Positions 12,693-23,520 of a stretch of DNA of 64,000 bases are shown here, piece by piece (within the stretch, counting starts at the first letter, position 1; each line of letters begins with the position of its first letter). The translations under genes were made by a program, and so were the position numbers. The notes below the pieces were generated by a model. The model ran no database searches, was not told the origin of the DNA, and worked only from the letters and a program-made list of their open reading frames with translations. The stretch is from Lunularia cruciata (lineage: Eukaryota > Streptophyta > Marchantiopsida > Lunulariales > Lunulariaceae). The stretch is from assembly GCA_948567375.1 (NCBI GenBank), contig CAOYZS010000005.1, positions 310,001-374,000 on the forward strand, read 5' to 3'.

Positions 12693-13849
12693 TGCAGCAG
12701 GTACCGACGTCATCTCCCTACCTTCATCACTATTGCTACTCGTATCCCCACTTTGTAGCGTAAGCTCAGGTTCTTCCTCGTGTTCCGAGTCTTTGGACTT
12801 GCACTCAGCTTTGCCTTTTGAGTCTTCCTCTGATGATACAATCACCACCATGCCTTTCCTTGGGTTTCCTCTACTGGTCTTTCAAGGTCTTGTCTTCTCT
12901 ACATCTTTGCCTTTGCCTTGTCAACTCTGCTTCTTCAACTTCAAAGTACTCACTTCTACCTCCGCACTCTTGCCTGTCTACGTCTAGTACTCATCAATGC
13001 TTCGGATTTGAAGAATATATTGTTGCTCCTCCTCATCGACTTCTCTTCCGAGCACCAATCTCCAATCCGACTCTATCCAGTGAGCCGGATTTCCTCTCTT
13101 CCCCTCTTCCTTGGGGCCATCAAGACACTTACTCTTGATTATCTCGATCATGAAACCTGGAAAACTTATGTTCCAGTTCCACGCCAAGAATGTGATCCAA
13201 AGTCGGCTCAAAACTTCAATTCTTGCGATCACATCTAACCTCCAAATCGCATGATTTCTCACTGCAAATTTGGAGTTCTTCTTTCCTCCTCCCATCTTTC
13301 CTGCTTCCTCATTGTATCTTGGTTTAACTCTCTTGAATTCTCCTCTACACACTAGCGCATCTTCAACTCTACTTCCTTTCCCACAATCTCCTACAAGGTG
13401 ACTCCTCAACGGCAAAGGAGAATTGCTCGATATTGCTTCGTTGTTAGCCCGATTTTTATAGAGTCACACCTTCTTTGTCTCTCTTCAATTTGAGTTTCTA
13501 TCAAGAAATCACACCTCTTGCATGCACTTGCCATTGTCAAGTATACTTCACGCATATGACCACCGGTTTTGAACGGTCCCTTCTTGAATTTCTCACCCCG
13601 AAGAAAGGTTGTTACACTGTGTTTGCCTTGGGTTGAGCTCCCCCCAATACAAAGACTTCTTACTTTGGGTTGTATGCTGATAGGGAAAGTCCGAGTACTT
13701 TGCCTTATGACCCGAAGCCACGTTACCTTGGGTTTCATCCCGAAGATGATTTTCTTTGCCTTCTTTGGCTATACAAGCGCAATCCGACTTCTCTATACAC
13801 TTCTTCTTCTTCATTTCAAAAAAACAAAAAATGTGGGTACCACACCAAG

Positions 13850-13957
13850 AACATGTATAAGGTGGATAGTTATAGAGACCCAGAGTGGAGAAGGTTCATG
13901 AGCACAATGATGGCAATGTTCAAAGCAGAGCAAACCACCTATGTCATGATGCAAAAG
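13850..13957 (+). pseudogene. LTR protein of H, middle fragment between E1 and E2
   Basis: About 108 bp of plus-strand LTR-protein coding sequence lie between the two nested LTRs. They match the KVESYKDP...MAMFK(P/A)EQTTYVM segment of other copies. The text continues in frame-like fashion from 10434 and into 17737, proving that E1 and E2 landed separately in one older copy. Confidence 0.85.
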
Positions 13958-14627
13958 TATGACAACCCGGCAAATATCACTTTTGCGGTAATCAGGTAAG
14001 TAAAGTTTGTTCCCGCAGAGATACGAGTCAGAATTGGTCAAATACGAAGCAAAGTAACAATGTAGTTCTTCTTGAGTTCTTCTTTAGTCTCTCAGGTAGA
14101 AACCACATCCAGAAGAGAGTAACAAGCACTGACTCGCAATCTTGTCACAAATTAACACTCCATAATCACAACTCCTTCAAATCTTTCCAAACAATCTTGA
14201 TTTGTGATGATTCAGGCTCTCCCAAAAACGGCACTTCACTGCAAAACGACTTCGCCTCAGAATTGTGTTCTACCCCTCCACTGAAGGCACAACTTCCTTG
14301 ATCAAAATTGCTTCACATCAACCTTGCACTGCACTCCCAAATGCAAAATACTACCAACACTACAATTCCTCTCAGATCTGTCAAAGCATTGCTTCGATTG
14401 CACTTCACTCAGGATCAAACACACAAAATGAAGATCAAGGTTGTGGAATCCAACATCCAACAAGCACTCTGACTTGCACTTCGAATTTCTCCGAACACTC
14501 ACAAACACAATTGCAAAATTGATACTCGCAATCAAGCTCAAGCGACGAGCACTGCTTCATAGCACTTCGCTTTATCTATTCTTAGAAATAATGAGCACTG
14601 AACAACAATTTCCTACAAATGCCACTC

Positions 14628-14634
14628 TTAAATA
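14628..14634 (-). promoter_or_regulatory. Conserved TATTTAA box near LTR 3' end (candidate retroelement promoter), E2
   Basis: TATTTAA on the minus strand, about 117 bp after the protein stop codon and ~675 bp before the LTR 3' end. The same box occurs at this place in nearly every family A copy, even where the protein is ruined. A TATA box here would start the genomic RNA, leaving a ~650-bp R-U5. Confidence 0.55.
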
Positions 14635-14750
14635 GTGAACAATCAACAGTTCTAACAACTATACCGTTTCTACAACAACTGTTCTAACCTGCAGATCCGA
14701 AATGACAATGCACCTCTTCATATCTGCCCCTTCAAATCTCAAATCAGTTA

Positions 14751-17318
14751 CTAATCCGATCCGATGTCTACTTCTTCCTTGGCTTTCAAACCCAAACCCG
14801 AAGTAATCTTACTTCCTACTATCTTTTCCTCGGGTTTTAGATCTTCTACTTCTTTGACCAGATCCAGCAATTCTCTTTCCTGCTCTGAAATTGCACTAGT
14901 GGGTAACCTATCTAACTCTTCATCTTTCGACCCACTCTTCTCTAATGTCTCTGAGGGCAACTCCGAAGACATTTGGATTCCTATGTTATCTACTTCGGGG
15001 TTTGCCTTAACATCTTGCCGAAGCTTTTCTAACTCTATTCTCACTAAGTCTAATCTAATCGCAATATTGTCTTCTACTTCTAAGATCTTCCTGTCTACAC
15101 GAGTTCTAAGACTAATCAACAAGGCATTCAAATCTGTATCTTTTGCTTGTCTTCGCCTCGTCTCTTGCACCAACAACTTCAACTCGTGCAACCTTGTTTC
15201 TTCAATCCGAACGCTGGCTTCTGTACTGAACATTGCGTTCACTTTGAGGACTATCTCCTTCAATGGCTCCAATCTTGTCTTTTGTTCTTGTTCCCGATCT
15301 GCAAGCCATTCCTCTCTGTACATTGCCAACTCTTTTGCGAACTCGGCCTTCACCGCTTCCTTCTCCTTCTGTACAATTTTCTCTTCCTGATTACGAAGTA
15401 ATTCTCATAATCTCTCTTCTTCTCTATACTACACAGACAACTCTCTTTGCCAGAGTTGCTTCTTCTCCTCCATACTCTCCATCACTAGATCGAGCTCTTG
15501 ATCCTTCGATGCTACCCTTGCCATAGCATGGATAAGCTCTACTCTTGAATCAGCAAACTGCTGCTTCAAGATTTCGAATTCAGCTACTTGTCTCTCCCTT
15601 GCAATGTCACTCTTCCTCGCAAGACCCTCTCGATAACTCACTTCTCTCTTCAGGTCTTTGATTACCTGACTTCTCTCTACTGCTTCCGCTCACAGTACTT
15701 CTCTCTCCTTCTCACCTCGGGTTATACTCTTCTTCAACTCCGAGTTTTCTTCTTCTAATCTCGCTACCACCTGCAATATAGTCTTTACCTCTAGACAAGT
15801 CAACTGCATCTCCTTCTTCTTCTTCTCCAACTTCACTAACAGCAGGCACACTACTTCTTGCAGGTAATCTACTCCATTATTGGCAACTTCTTCCTCCCAC
15901 GGAGTGGTCTCTCTTCTCTCTTTGTGTTCTCCCAATACTCGCCTTCTTCTCTGGAGTGTTTGTATCGGAATTGATGCCTCACTGCCCGAGCTTTCTTCTA
16001 CCTCTTCCTTCACTCTACTCGGCCCCGCTTCACACTTTGCCTTACATCTCGAGCGAACTCCTCGCTGCACTGCGATCTTCTTCTCCTCTAGCACCGGTAC
16101 TTCGTCTTCCAGCGCCGCATTGTCTTTGGCTTCTACTTTGGCTTGCACTTCTTCTTTGTATTCTTCAGCCGCTGGTGCCGAGGTCATTTCTCCACCGTCT
16201 TCACTGTCACTGCTAGGATCTCCACTCTGCAGTGTCAACTCAGGTTCCTCCTCACATTCCGAGTCCTCTGTCTTGAGCTTGGCTTCGCCTTCTGAGTCTT
16301 CATCTTCTGACTCAATCACCACCATTCCTTGCCTCGGGTTATTTTTCTGTATCTTCTGAGGTTTCTTGTTTTCTTCGGCTTCTGCGTGCCGAGTTCTCTT
16401 CTTCGTCGGGGTACTTACCATGACCTCCACGTTTTTCCCTATCTTCGCGTAGTAATCGTCCGTGCTCCGGATTTGGAGAATGTATTGCTGCTCCTCCGCG
16501 TCGACTTCTCTTCTCAAGTCAGGATGGAAATGAGACACCATTCTATTGCACTCCGCCATATTGAGCAAATTCAACCCAAGGTAGAAATGTGCTGCAAATG
16601 GTATGATGTAGTGTGGAGGCGACTTATCCCGCAGATTCCACACCATCTGCCGCGTTCTCCCGTGAAAGCACCTTGCCCAATTGATCGGTTCTCCTGCAAA
16701 TAACTTGTGAAAGAACATTGCTTGGTGTTTCATCACATAAGTGGTTCTCTCTGGCTTCAGGATGGCCATTAGTGCACTCACAATTCCTCTCCTCACAGGG
16801 TCTTTGTAGCTCTCAACTTTGTACCCATTCTTCGTTCTCTTCGACGAGAAGGCATCTCTCACCTCCTACGTTTCTTGGGCTATCTCTCCTTTCCCCAAGA
16901 ACGTGGCTCCCTGCTCCAAACCCGCGTCCTTCCCGAGTACGAGTCTCCAATCCGACTCTGTCCAGCGAGCTGGATTTCCTATCTTTCCTTCTTCCTCGGG
17001 ACCATCGAGACACTTACTCTTGATGATTTCTGTCATGAATCCTGGAAAACTTACGTTCCAGTTCCATGCCAAAAAGGTGATCCAAAGTTGGCTCAAGACT
17101 TCGATCCTCGCTACTACATCTAATCTCCAAATTGCATGATTTCTCACTGCAAATTTAGAGTTCTTCTTCCCTCCTCCCATCTCTTCTGCTTTCTTATTGT
17201 CTCTCAATTTCTCTCTCGCGACTTCTCCCTTGCGCACTAACACGAGTCCAACTCTATTTCCCTTTCCCCGATCACCTGCAAGACGACTCCTCAACGGCGA
17301 AGGAAAATTGCTCAACAT
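14751..17318 (-). pseudogene. LTR-encoded coiled-coil protein, E2 copy (single frame, about four stops)
   Basis: From ATG at 17318 to TAG at 14751 is 856 codons without net frameshift. Four in-frame stops (near residues 151, 543 and two near 630-636) each equal one C-to-T change from Gln or Arg codons found in sister copies. Domains: basic N-terminus (1-46); conserved domain from MGGGKKNSKF through FLAWNWNVSFPGFM, RWTESDWRLVLG, LKPERTTYVMKHQ and INWARCFHGRTRQMVWNLRD to HFHPDLRREVDAEEQQYILQ (about 47-290); acidic stretch (340-410); basic RSRCKAK patch (about 435); long coiled-coil (about 480-770); tail with LEKSGS and a final DIGSD. No membrane segment, protease or polymerase motif is visible. 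The start is chosen because it lies 21 bp below a TATA box and is shared by copies. Function unknown; the N-terminal domain may be Gag-like or akin to plant transposon-associated domains, but that is a guess. Confidence 0.85.
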
Positions 17319-17338
17319 TTTGTCGTTGCAGTTTTGAT

Positions 17339-17345
17339 TTTTATA
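17339..17345 (-). promoter_or_regulatory. TATA box upstream of the LTR protein start, E2
   Basis: CTATAAAAAT on the minus strand, 21 bp before ATG 17318. The same box at the same distance is seen in E1 (13454-13460), u (44283-44289) and w (55536-55542). If transcription starts the usual 25-35 bp downstream, the mRNA leader would be nearly absent or a later ATG would be used. Confidence 0.6.
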
Positions 17346-17736
17346 GAGTTGCACTTCTTCGTCTTCCGTCACTTCGAGTTTCTACCGAGAAATCACACCT
17401 CCGGCATGCACTTGTCACTGTCAATCAACCTTCGTGCATATGAGCCGCCAGTTTTGAAACAGCCCCTTCTTGAATTTCTCTCCCCGACGAAAGGTTGTTA
17501 GACTGTCTTCGCCTCGGGTTGAGCTCCCCCCGATCCGAAGACAATTTACTTCGTATTGTATGCTGACACGGCATTTCCGAGTACTTCACCTTATGACCTG
17601 AAGTCACTTTACTTTGGGTTTCATCCCGAAGACAATTTTCTTCACCTTCTTCGGCCATACAAGCACAATCCGTCTTCTTTATACACTTCTTCTCCTTTAT
17701 TTTGAAAAAAACAAAAAATGTGGGCACCACAAAAAG

Positions 17737-19721
17737 GTAGTGTTCTTTCATCAAATGTTTGCAAGAGAAGTAGTGGATTAGGCAATGTGTCTGCATCAGT
17801 GAGTGGAGCAGATGATTACATGTTGGAAGATGGACTTGCAACCACACTAATTCATGCCCTTTGTAGCTCATTTCTACTTTGGACTGAACTTGCTAACTTT
17901 GGAGGAGAGAAATAGGATGCGGTCGCATGTTTATTTGGATCTATGCAAGGAGGCAGATTATGGATGAACAATATTACATGGAGAGGGTGCAAGAAGGGGA
18001 TGATTATTACACAAAGAGTGGAAAGGAGAGGATCATAGCAGTTGACATCCCCATGCTAAGAAAGAGAGATAAACCCAAAGGTCACATTGTGTCAATACAA
18101 CCGCAAAAGATGCAAAAGCTTAATCCAAAGGCAATATTGGTGAAGGCAAAGGAATCAACATCAGAGGAGGAGGAGTCAGAAGGAGAAAACAAGTCAAAGG
18201 GAGAAGCCTTGAGAGGAGAAGAAGAGTTCACACTACGAAGCAAGGAGTCGAGTACTGGTAGTGATGGCAAGGAGGAGGTTCAACAAACAAGAAGAAGGAT
18301 TGTGGATGCCAAGAGAAGCCAAGTCCACATGTGTCTACCATTGAGCAAGGATGTGAGAAGGAAAAAGCAAGGTCTTTGTGTGTCCAGGAGCTGCCAAGGG
18401 AAAGAGAAGTGTTCAAACAGCCGATGTCAGACCCAGTAAAGTTACCATTGAGGAGGAGGAGAGCTTAAATGAGGAGACATTGAAGATATGAAGATCTTGA
18501 CTTTGGGGTAAGGTGCCAGTAGAGGAGTTACCTGCGGAAGGCAAAGAAGTCAAGGCCGATGATAGGAAGTACAATGGCATGAAATACCTATCAAAAGTTG
18601 TATGTCCTTTGTTAGTGTTTCTGTAGCAAAAGAAAGCAGAGATGCAAGCGCTAATCTAGATATGACGGGAGTTTAGGGGTGAGATGGCAAGCACTAATCT
18701 GGATGAGTTGTCGTTGTAGCAAAGTAGAGTGCAGAGACCTTGCTATTGAGAAGTAAGTTAATGCAAGTAGAGATGGAAGCTGAAGAACTTTGGGTAGAGG
18801 AAATTCTTTGGAGTAAGCACTTAGAAGCAATGAGGGAGGATTTGGTGAAGTGTTGTGAGGAAGCCAAGGAGAAGACAACATTGGTAGCAGTGCTGAAGGG
18901 AGAAATTGCTGATGCACGAGTGGAGTTAATACATTTGAAGGCAAGTGTGGCAATAATGGAGCAAGAACTAGAGAGTTTGAAGAAGAAGGCAGCCGAGAAA
19001 GATCAAGCCTGGCAGCGGGAGTTCAGAACATAGTCAGGAGGAAGATCAATTGCAAGGATTGTTGAGGGTGGCTGAAGATCAACTCATGTTAAATCAACAA
19101 GAGAAGGAGGCGATGAAGGCTGAGTTTGAGGATGAGTTGCAGATGTATCGCAATGAGTTGGAGGAGGAAAGAAGAAGGAGAAGGTTGAGACAATGGTGGA
19201 ATCCAATGTCATAGCAGCAATGGTAATCGAGATGAAGATGCTACTCAGCACAAAAGTAGAAGGGAAGTTGGAGGAAGCTAGACTGCACAAGTTGAAGTTG
19301 TTGGTGCAAGAGACAAGGAAGAGGAAGGCAAAGTACATGGGGTTGAATAATCTTCTGATTTGTATGCAGTATCGTGTAGATAGAAAGATGCTAGAAGTAG
19401 GCGACAATGTTTGTCTCAGATTAGATCTTATTAGATCAAACGGATAAACTTCATAATGAGATGAAGTTAGAGAAGAAGTCCATAGTGGTAGAAGTAGGCA
19501 TACAAGTGTCTTCGGGTGAGCCACCTAAGATAGTCAAAGGGAATCGGTCAATAGAAAATGATGTAGATATAGTAGATAGGAATGCAATTGTAGTTCATAG
19601 TGAAGAAATTGTAGAAATAGAAGAGTTAGAAGTAGAATTAAGTAGATCCAAAGAAGGAGAAATACTTGAGGGAACATTGGGTTTAGAAGCCAAAGTTGAG
19701 GTTGACATCGGATTTGAGTAG
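17737..19721 (+). pseudogene. LTR protein of H, middle and C-terminal part
   Basis: Continues the H frame after E2. Readable blocks: the FHQMFAR phrase at 17745-17775; QYYMERVQEGDDYY and an acidic region at 17927-18439; coiled-coil at 18740-19033 and 19193-19447 (with LHKLKLLVQETRKRKAK); C-terminal tail 19461-19721 ending DIGFE and stop. Several stops and frameshifts separate the blocks. The protein is recognisably the same family as E2 but more diverged, consistent with H being older and of another subtype. Confidence 0.75.
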
Positions 19722-19835
19722 AAACAAATTGGAGATTTGAAGAGGTAGATATGAAGAGATGCATTGTCATTTTGGATTTGCAGGTTGGTAAAGTTGTAGA
19801 ACGGTATTTTTGTTAGTAATTGTCAATTGCTCTCT

Positions 19836-19842
19836 TATTTAA
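19836..19842 (+). promoter_or_regulatory. Conserved TATTTAA box near LTR 3' end, H
   Basis: TATTTAAAGGAAGC about 115 bp after the protein stop, at the position conserved across family A copies. Confidence 0.5.
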
Positions 19843-20513
19843 AGGAAGCATTTGTAGTCTAATGTTGTTCAATATCATTTTCCTAAGAATAGATAAATTG
19901 AAGTTCTGATTTTAGTGCTCATTGCTTGAGCTTAATTCCGAGTATCAATTATGTGTTTCTGTGCTTGCAAGTATTGAGAGAATTTTGAATTGCAAGTCAG
20001 TGTGTTTTTGGATGTAAGATTTCATGGCCTTGATCTCCATTCTCTGTATTTGATTCTGAATGAGGTGCAATCAAAGGAATGCCTTGATAGATCTGAGACG
20101 AATTGTAGTGTTGGTGGTATTTTGAATTTGTGAGTGTAGTGCTGAGTTAATGTGAAGCAATTTTGATTGAGGAAGTTGTGCCTTCAGTGGAGGGGTGGAA
20201 CATAATTCAGGGGTGTAGTCATCTTATAGCAAAGTAGCCATTTTCCAGAGAGACTGAATCATCACAATCAAGATTGTTTGGAAAGATTCAAATCAATTTT
20301 GATTATGGATTACAAATTTTGTTGTGATGAGGCTGCAAGTCAATGCTTATTACTCTCTTTTGGGTGTAGTTTCTAGTTGAGAGATTAAAGACACAAGCAA
20401 GAAGAACTACATTGTTACTTTGCTTTGTATTTAACCATTTCTAACTTGTATCTCTATGGGAACAAACTTTACTTACTTGTTACCACAAAAATGATATTTG
20501 CTCTGTTGTCACA

Positions 20514-20800
20514 CTTCTCATTGCTACTCAGAAAATTAAACTTGAGGTAGAAATGCACTGCAAAAGGAATGAAATAGTGCGGTGGTGTCAAACTCCTCCA
20601 ATTTAGCATCATCTGCTGCATCCGCTGATAGAAAAACTTTGCACAATTGATCTGCTCTCTTGCAAACATCTTCTGGAAGAACACCACTTGTTGCTTCATA
20701 ACATAGGTAGTGAGCTTGGATTTAAACAATGTCATCATCGCTACTACAATACTTCTTTGCATTTGTCCCAATAAGTTTCCACCTTGTACCAATTCTAATG
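20514..20800 (-). mobile_element. Family A LTR (b), second part, minus strand
   Basis: Starts with the CTTCT duplication and continues the minus-strand N-terminal domain interrupted at 9672. Recognisable phrases on the minus strand are VHFYLKFNF and QTT-YVMKQQ equivalents. It breaks off near 20800, where the sequence flips to plus-strand LTR m, so the 5' end of b is missing. Confidence 0.75.
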
Positions 20801-22124
20801 GGGGCTGAACTTGCTCAATGTGGTGGAGAGACACAAGATGGTGTCCCATTTCCACCCTGACTTGAGAAGAGATGTCGACGTGGAAGAGCAGTGGAGAGTG
20901 GAAGTTTGGGGAGCAAAGAATCCATTCCAATAAGGCAATTGTGGTTGAGAAGGTGAGGGTCAAGTGAGGATGATGCAAAGGAGACAAGTCCGCAAGCCGA
21001 GGTAATTACAAGTGAAGGAGTGGAGTATCTATGGGAGATTGTGTGCCTATTGTTAGTAAAATTGGAGCACAAGAAGAAGGAGATGTAGTCAAAGTGAAGA
21101 CTGTATTGCACGTGTTAGCTCGATTAGAAGAAGAGAACTTGGAATTGAAGAAGAGTATAATCCGAGGTGAGGAGGAAAAGGAGGTGCTACGAGTTGATGC
21201 AGAAGTACAGAATCAAGTGGTCAAGAACTTGAAGAAAGAAGTGGGGGGTAGAGAGAGGATAATAGAGCAAAACGACATAGCAAGAGAAAGACAAGTAGCT
21301 GAGTATGAAATCTTGAAGCAACAGTTTGCTGATTCAAGATTAGAAATTATCCATGCTATGGTGAGGGTAGCAGAGAAGGAGCAAGAGCTTGATAGAGTGA
21401 TGGAGAGTGTAGAGGGGAAGAAGCAACTCTAGCAAAGAGAGTTGACAGTGCGATATAGAGAGGAGGAAAGATTAAGAGAGTTACTTCATAATCTGGAGGA
21501 GAAGATTGCACAAAAGGAGAAGGAGAAGGAGATAGTGAAAGCTGAGTTCAAGGCGGAATTTGCAATGTATAGAGAAGATTGGCTTGCAGATTGAGAATGG
21601 GAGAGAAGAATGCAATTGGAGCCATTGAAGGAGATAGTGATAAAGATGAATGCAATGTTGAGTATAGAAGCCAACGTGCAAATTGAAGAAAAACAACTGC
21701 ACGAGTTGAAGTTGTTGGTACAGGAGAGGAGGAGGAGAAATGCAAAGGATAAAGATTTGAATGCCTTACTTATCAGTCTCAGAACTCGTGTGGATAAGAA
21801 GATATTGGAAGTGGAAAATAATATCACGATTAGATTAGACTTAGTGAAATTAGAGATAGATAAACTTTGAAAGGAGGTAAAAGTGAAGCCCAAAGTAGAT
21901 GACATAGGAGTACAAATATCTTAGGAATTACCATCAGAGATATTAGAGAAGAGTGGGTTGGAAGATAAGGAGTTAGATGGATTACCCATGAGAGTAATTG
22001 TAAATCAGAGTGAAGAAGTAGTAAAATTGGTAGAAGAGTTAGAAGTTGTGAAACCCAAGGACAGAGTAGTGAAGATACTTCGGGATTGGAAGCCAAGGAA
22101 GAGGTAGACATTGGATCGGAGTAG
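20801..22124 (+). pseudogene. LTR protein of m, C-terminal two-thirds
   Basis: After a short HPDLRRDVDVEEQ segment there is a deletion through most of the acidic region, then the basic patch, then the coiled-coil at 21031-21870, with REREVL, DIARERQVAEYEILKQQFAD and RLDLVKLEIDKL blocks. The tail ends IGSE and TAG at 22124. Isolated stops (for example near 21431 and 21593) again look like Gln or Arg codons changed by C-to-T. Confidence 0.75.
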
Positions 22125-22904
22125 TAACAAATTTGAGATTTGAAGAGGTAGATATGAAGAGGTGGGTTGTGTTTCGGATCTACAGGTAGAAAGAGTTGTT
22201 AGGAAACAATATAGTTGTTAGCAACTATCGTTTGCTTCACTATTTAAAGTGGCATTCATAGGAAAATGTTGTTCAATGCTCATTATTTTTGAGAATAGAT
22301 AAAGTGAAGTGTTGTGAAGCAATGCTTGTCGCTTGAGCTTGATTTCGAGTATCAACATTGTGATTGTGTGGAGAAATTTGAAGTGCAAATCAATGTGTTT
22401 GTTGGAGGTTGGATTCCGTAGCCTTGGTCTTCATTTTGTGTGTTTGATCTTGAGTGTAGTGCAATCGAAGCAATGCCTTGACAGATCTAAGAGGTATTGT
22501 AGTGTTGGTAGTATTTTGCATGTGGAGTGCAGCGTAGTGTTGATGTGAAGCAATTTCAATCGAGGAAGTTGTGCCTTTAGTGGAGGGGTGGAACACAATT
22601 CTGAGGCAAAGTCATTTTGTAGTGAACTGTCGTTTTCAAGAGAGACTAAATCATCACAATCAAGATTGTTTAGAAAGATTTGATGGAGTTGTGATTAAGA
22701 AGTGTTAATTCGTGACAAGACTGCGAGTCAATGCTTGTTACTCTCTTTTGGGTGTAGTTTCTACCTGAGAGACTAAAGACACAACCAAGAAGAACTACAT
22801 TGTTACTGTTTGCTTTGTATTTGACCAATTTTGAATCGTATCTTTGTGGAAACAAACTTTACTTACCTGATTACCGCAAAAGTGATATTTGCCAGGTTGT
22901 CACA
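20801..22904 (+). mobile_element. Family A LTR (m), plus strand, 5'-truncated
   Basis: Begins abruptly within the protein domain at the LNLLN...HFHPDL region and continues to a standard 3' end GTTGTCACA at 22904. The TATTTAA box is at 22241-22247. The 3' end abuts the reverse-transcriptase sequence of the internal region at 22905, so m appears inserted in pol. No duplication partner is available because the left end is lost. Confidence 0.85.
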
Positions 22905-23520
22905 CAAAGTCATCAATAAAGACTTCCACAAATTTCCATAAATCTTAAAAATTTGCATTCATCATCAATTGGAAAGTAGCTAGACCATTACACAACTTGA
23001 AGGGCATTTGATTATCAACAAAAGTGCCCCAATTGGTGGTGAATGTGGTTTTAACCTTGTCTTCTTCTCAAATAGATACTTGATTATAGCCTGAAAATCC
23101 ATCCAAAAAACTATAGCAAGGATGACCAACTACTTGGTCCAGAATTATATCAGTAAATGACAAAGGATGATGATCCTTCCTCTTAATTGTGTTTAGCTTG
23201 CTGACATCTTGGCACACATGAATCTTCTCAATCTTCTTCTTTGGAACAATGACAATGGGAGAAACCCACTCACTACTGAAGACAAAGAAAGATTATTCCA
23301 GCCACTAAGTACTTATTGATTTCATCTTTCACTAAAGCGAGTACTTTGAGTTCATGTGATATTGTCTTTGCTAAACTAGAATTGCACTTTCAACAAGATC
23401 AATCTTATGTTCCCCAAATTTTTTGGGAATTCCTTGCATTTGATTGATAGTCTAGGTGAATATATCCTAGTACTCAAAGAACAAGGTAGTGTATCCTATC
23501 AACTCGTCTGAAGTGACTAT
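22905..23520 (-). pseudogene. Reverse transcriptase remnant of family A internal region
   Basis: Minus-strand frames give, in order, VSPIVIVPKKK (about 23270-23240), a KLN...DHHPL segment, SFLDGFSGYNQ (about 23090-23120), MPFKLCNGLATFQLMMN (about 22980-23030) and FVEVFIDDF (22905-22935). These are the fingers and palm motifs of Ty3/gypsy RT, with the active-site dipeptide D-D in F-I-D-D. Stops interrupt the frame, and the gene is cut right after F-I-D-D by LTR m. RNase H and integrase of this copy are missing. Confidence 0.85.

Larger units (their letters stand above)
11231..13433 (-). pseudogene. LTR-encoded protein, E1 copy (broken)
   Basis: Homologue of the E2 protein. The expected start ATG is ATA here (13431-13433), a G-to-A change. 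The N-terminal domain is readable at 12984-13415, the acidic region with a 15-residue Glu run at 12396-12851, the coiled-coil at 11749-12003 and the C-terminal tail at 11296-11601; the stop is TAG at 11231. A 20-bp tandem duplication at 12411-12450 and other indels shift the frame. Function of the family is unknown; see the E2 entry for domains. Confidence 0.8.
10435..13844 (-). mobile_element. Family A solo LTR (E1), minus strand
   Basis: Bounded by TGTGACAACCC (10435) and GGGTACCACA (13844), 3410 bp, with the 5-bp duplication CCAAG at 10430-10434 and 13845-13849. It sits inside the coding part of LTR H. Internally it has the standard order: 411-bp 5' segment, TATA box (13454-13460), protein frame, second TATA-like box (11106-11112), conserved 3' block. 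It lacks PBS and polypurine tract at its edges, so it is a solo LTR. Confidence 0.93.
13958..17731 (-). mobile_element. Family A solo LTR (E2), minus strand, best-preserved minus copy
   Basis: Runs from TATGACAACCC (13958; the expected second base G is A) to GGGCACCACA (17731), 3774 bp, flanked by AAAAG at 13953-13957 and 17732-17736. It interrupts the protein frame of LTR H. From its 5' end: 413 bp to the start codon, an 856-codon frame, 117 bp to a TATTTAA box, then ~675 bp to the 3' end. The same spacing is found in u and v. Confidence 0.95.
9673..20513 (+). mobile_element. Family A solo LTR (H), plus strand, split by E1 and E2
   Basis: Begins TGTAGTACCC at 9673 and ends GTTGTCACA at 20513. 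Flanking 5-bp duplication: CTTCT at 9668-9672 and 20514-20518. Removing the two LTRs nested in it leaves about 3.65 kb, the normal length of this LTR. It was inserted into LTR b in the opposite orientation. Its first ~600 bp differ from the E2/u type, so it belongs to a distinct subtype also seen at 51212-51645. No PBS or polypurine tract flanks it, so it is a solo LTR. Confidence 0.9.

Noticed and set aside
12456-12758. Plus-strand Phe/Ser-rich ORFs over the CTT run and similar Ser/Leu-rich ORFs elsewhere
   Set aside because: Antisense shadows of the Glu/Lys-rich LTR protein; composition is just the complement of GAA/GAG codons.
7077-13957. Reading the TGTGACAACCC-plus-800-bp block alone as a short LTR with the ORF as internal region
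   Set aside because: The block occurs only at the 3' end of each unit, never before the ORF, and PBS follows the block while the polypurine tract precedes the ORF side, so the LTR includes the ORF.
15690-16862. 390-codon open frame as a functional cellular gene
   Set aside because: It is the middle of the E2 LTR protein: the same sequence recurs in u, v, w, H and k, the frame is bounded by C-to-T type stops, and it lies inside an LTR with a 5-bp duplication.
13958-17731. DNA transposon with terminal inverted repeats (TGTGGTACCC / TGTGACAACCC)
   Set aside because: The short inverted similarity is the usual TG...CA of LTRs; duplications are 5 bp, and other copies adjoin a PBS or polypurine tract.
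9673-20513. Helitron or captured-gene element
   Set aside because: Ends do not fit TC...CTRR, and target duplications are present, which Helitrons do not make.
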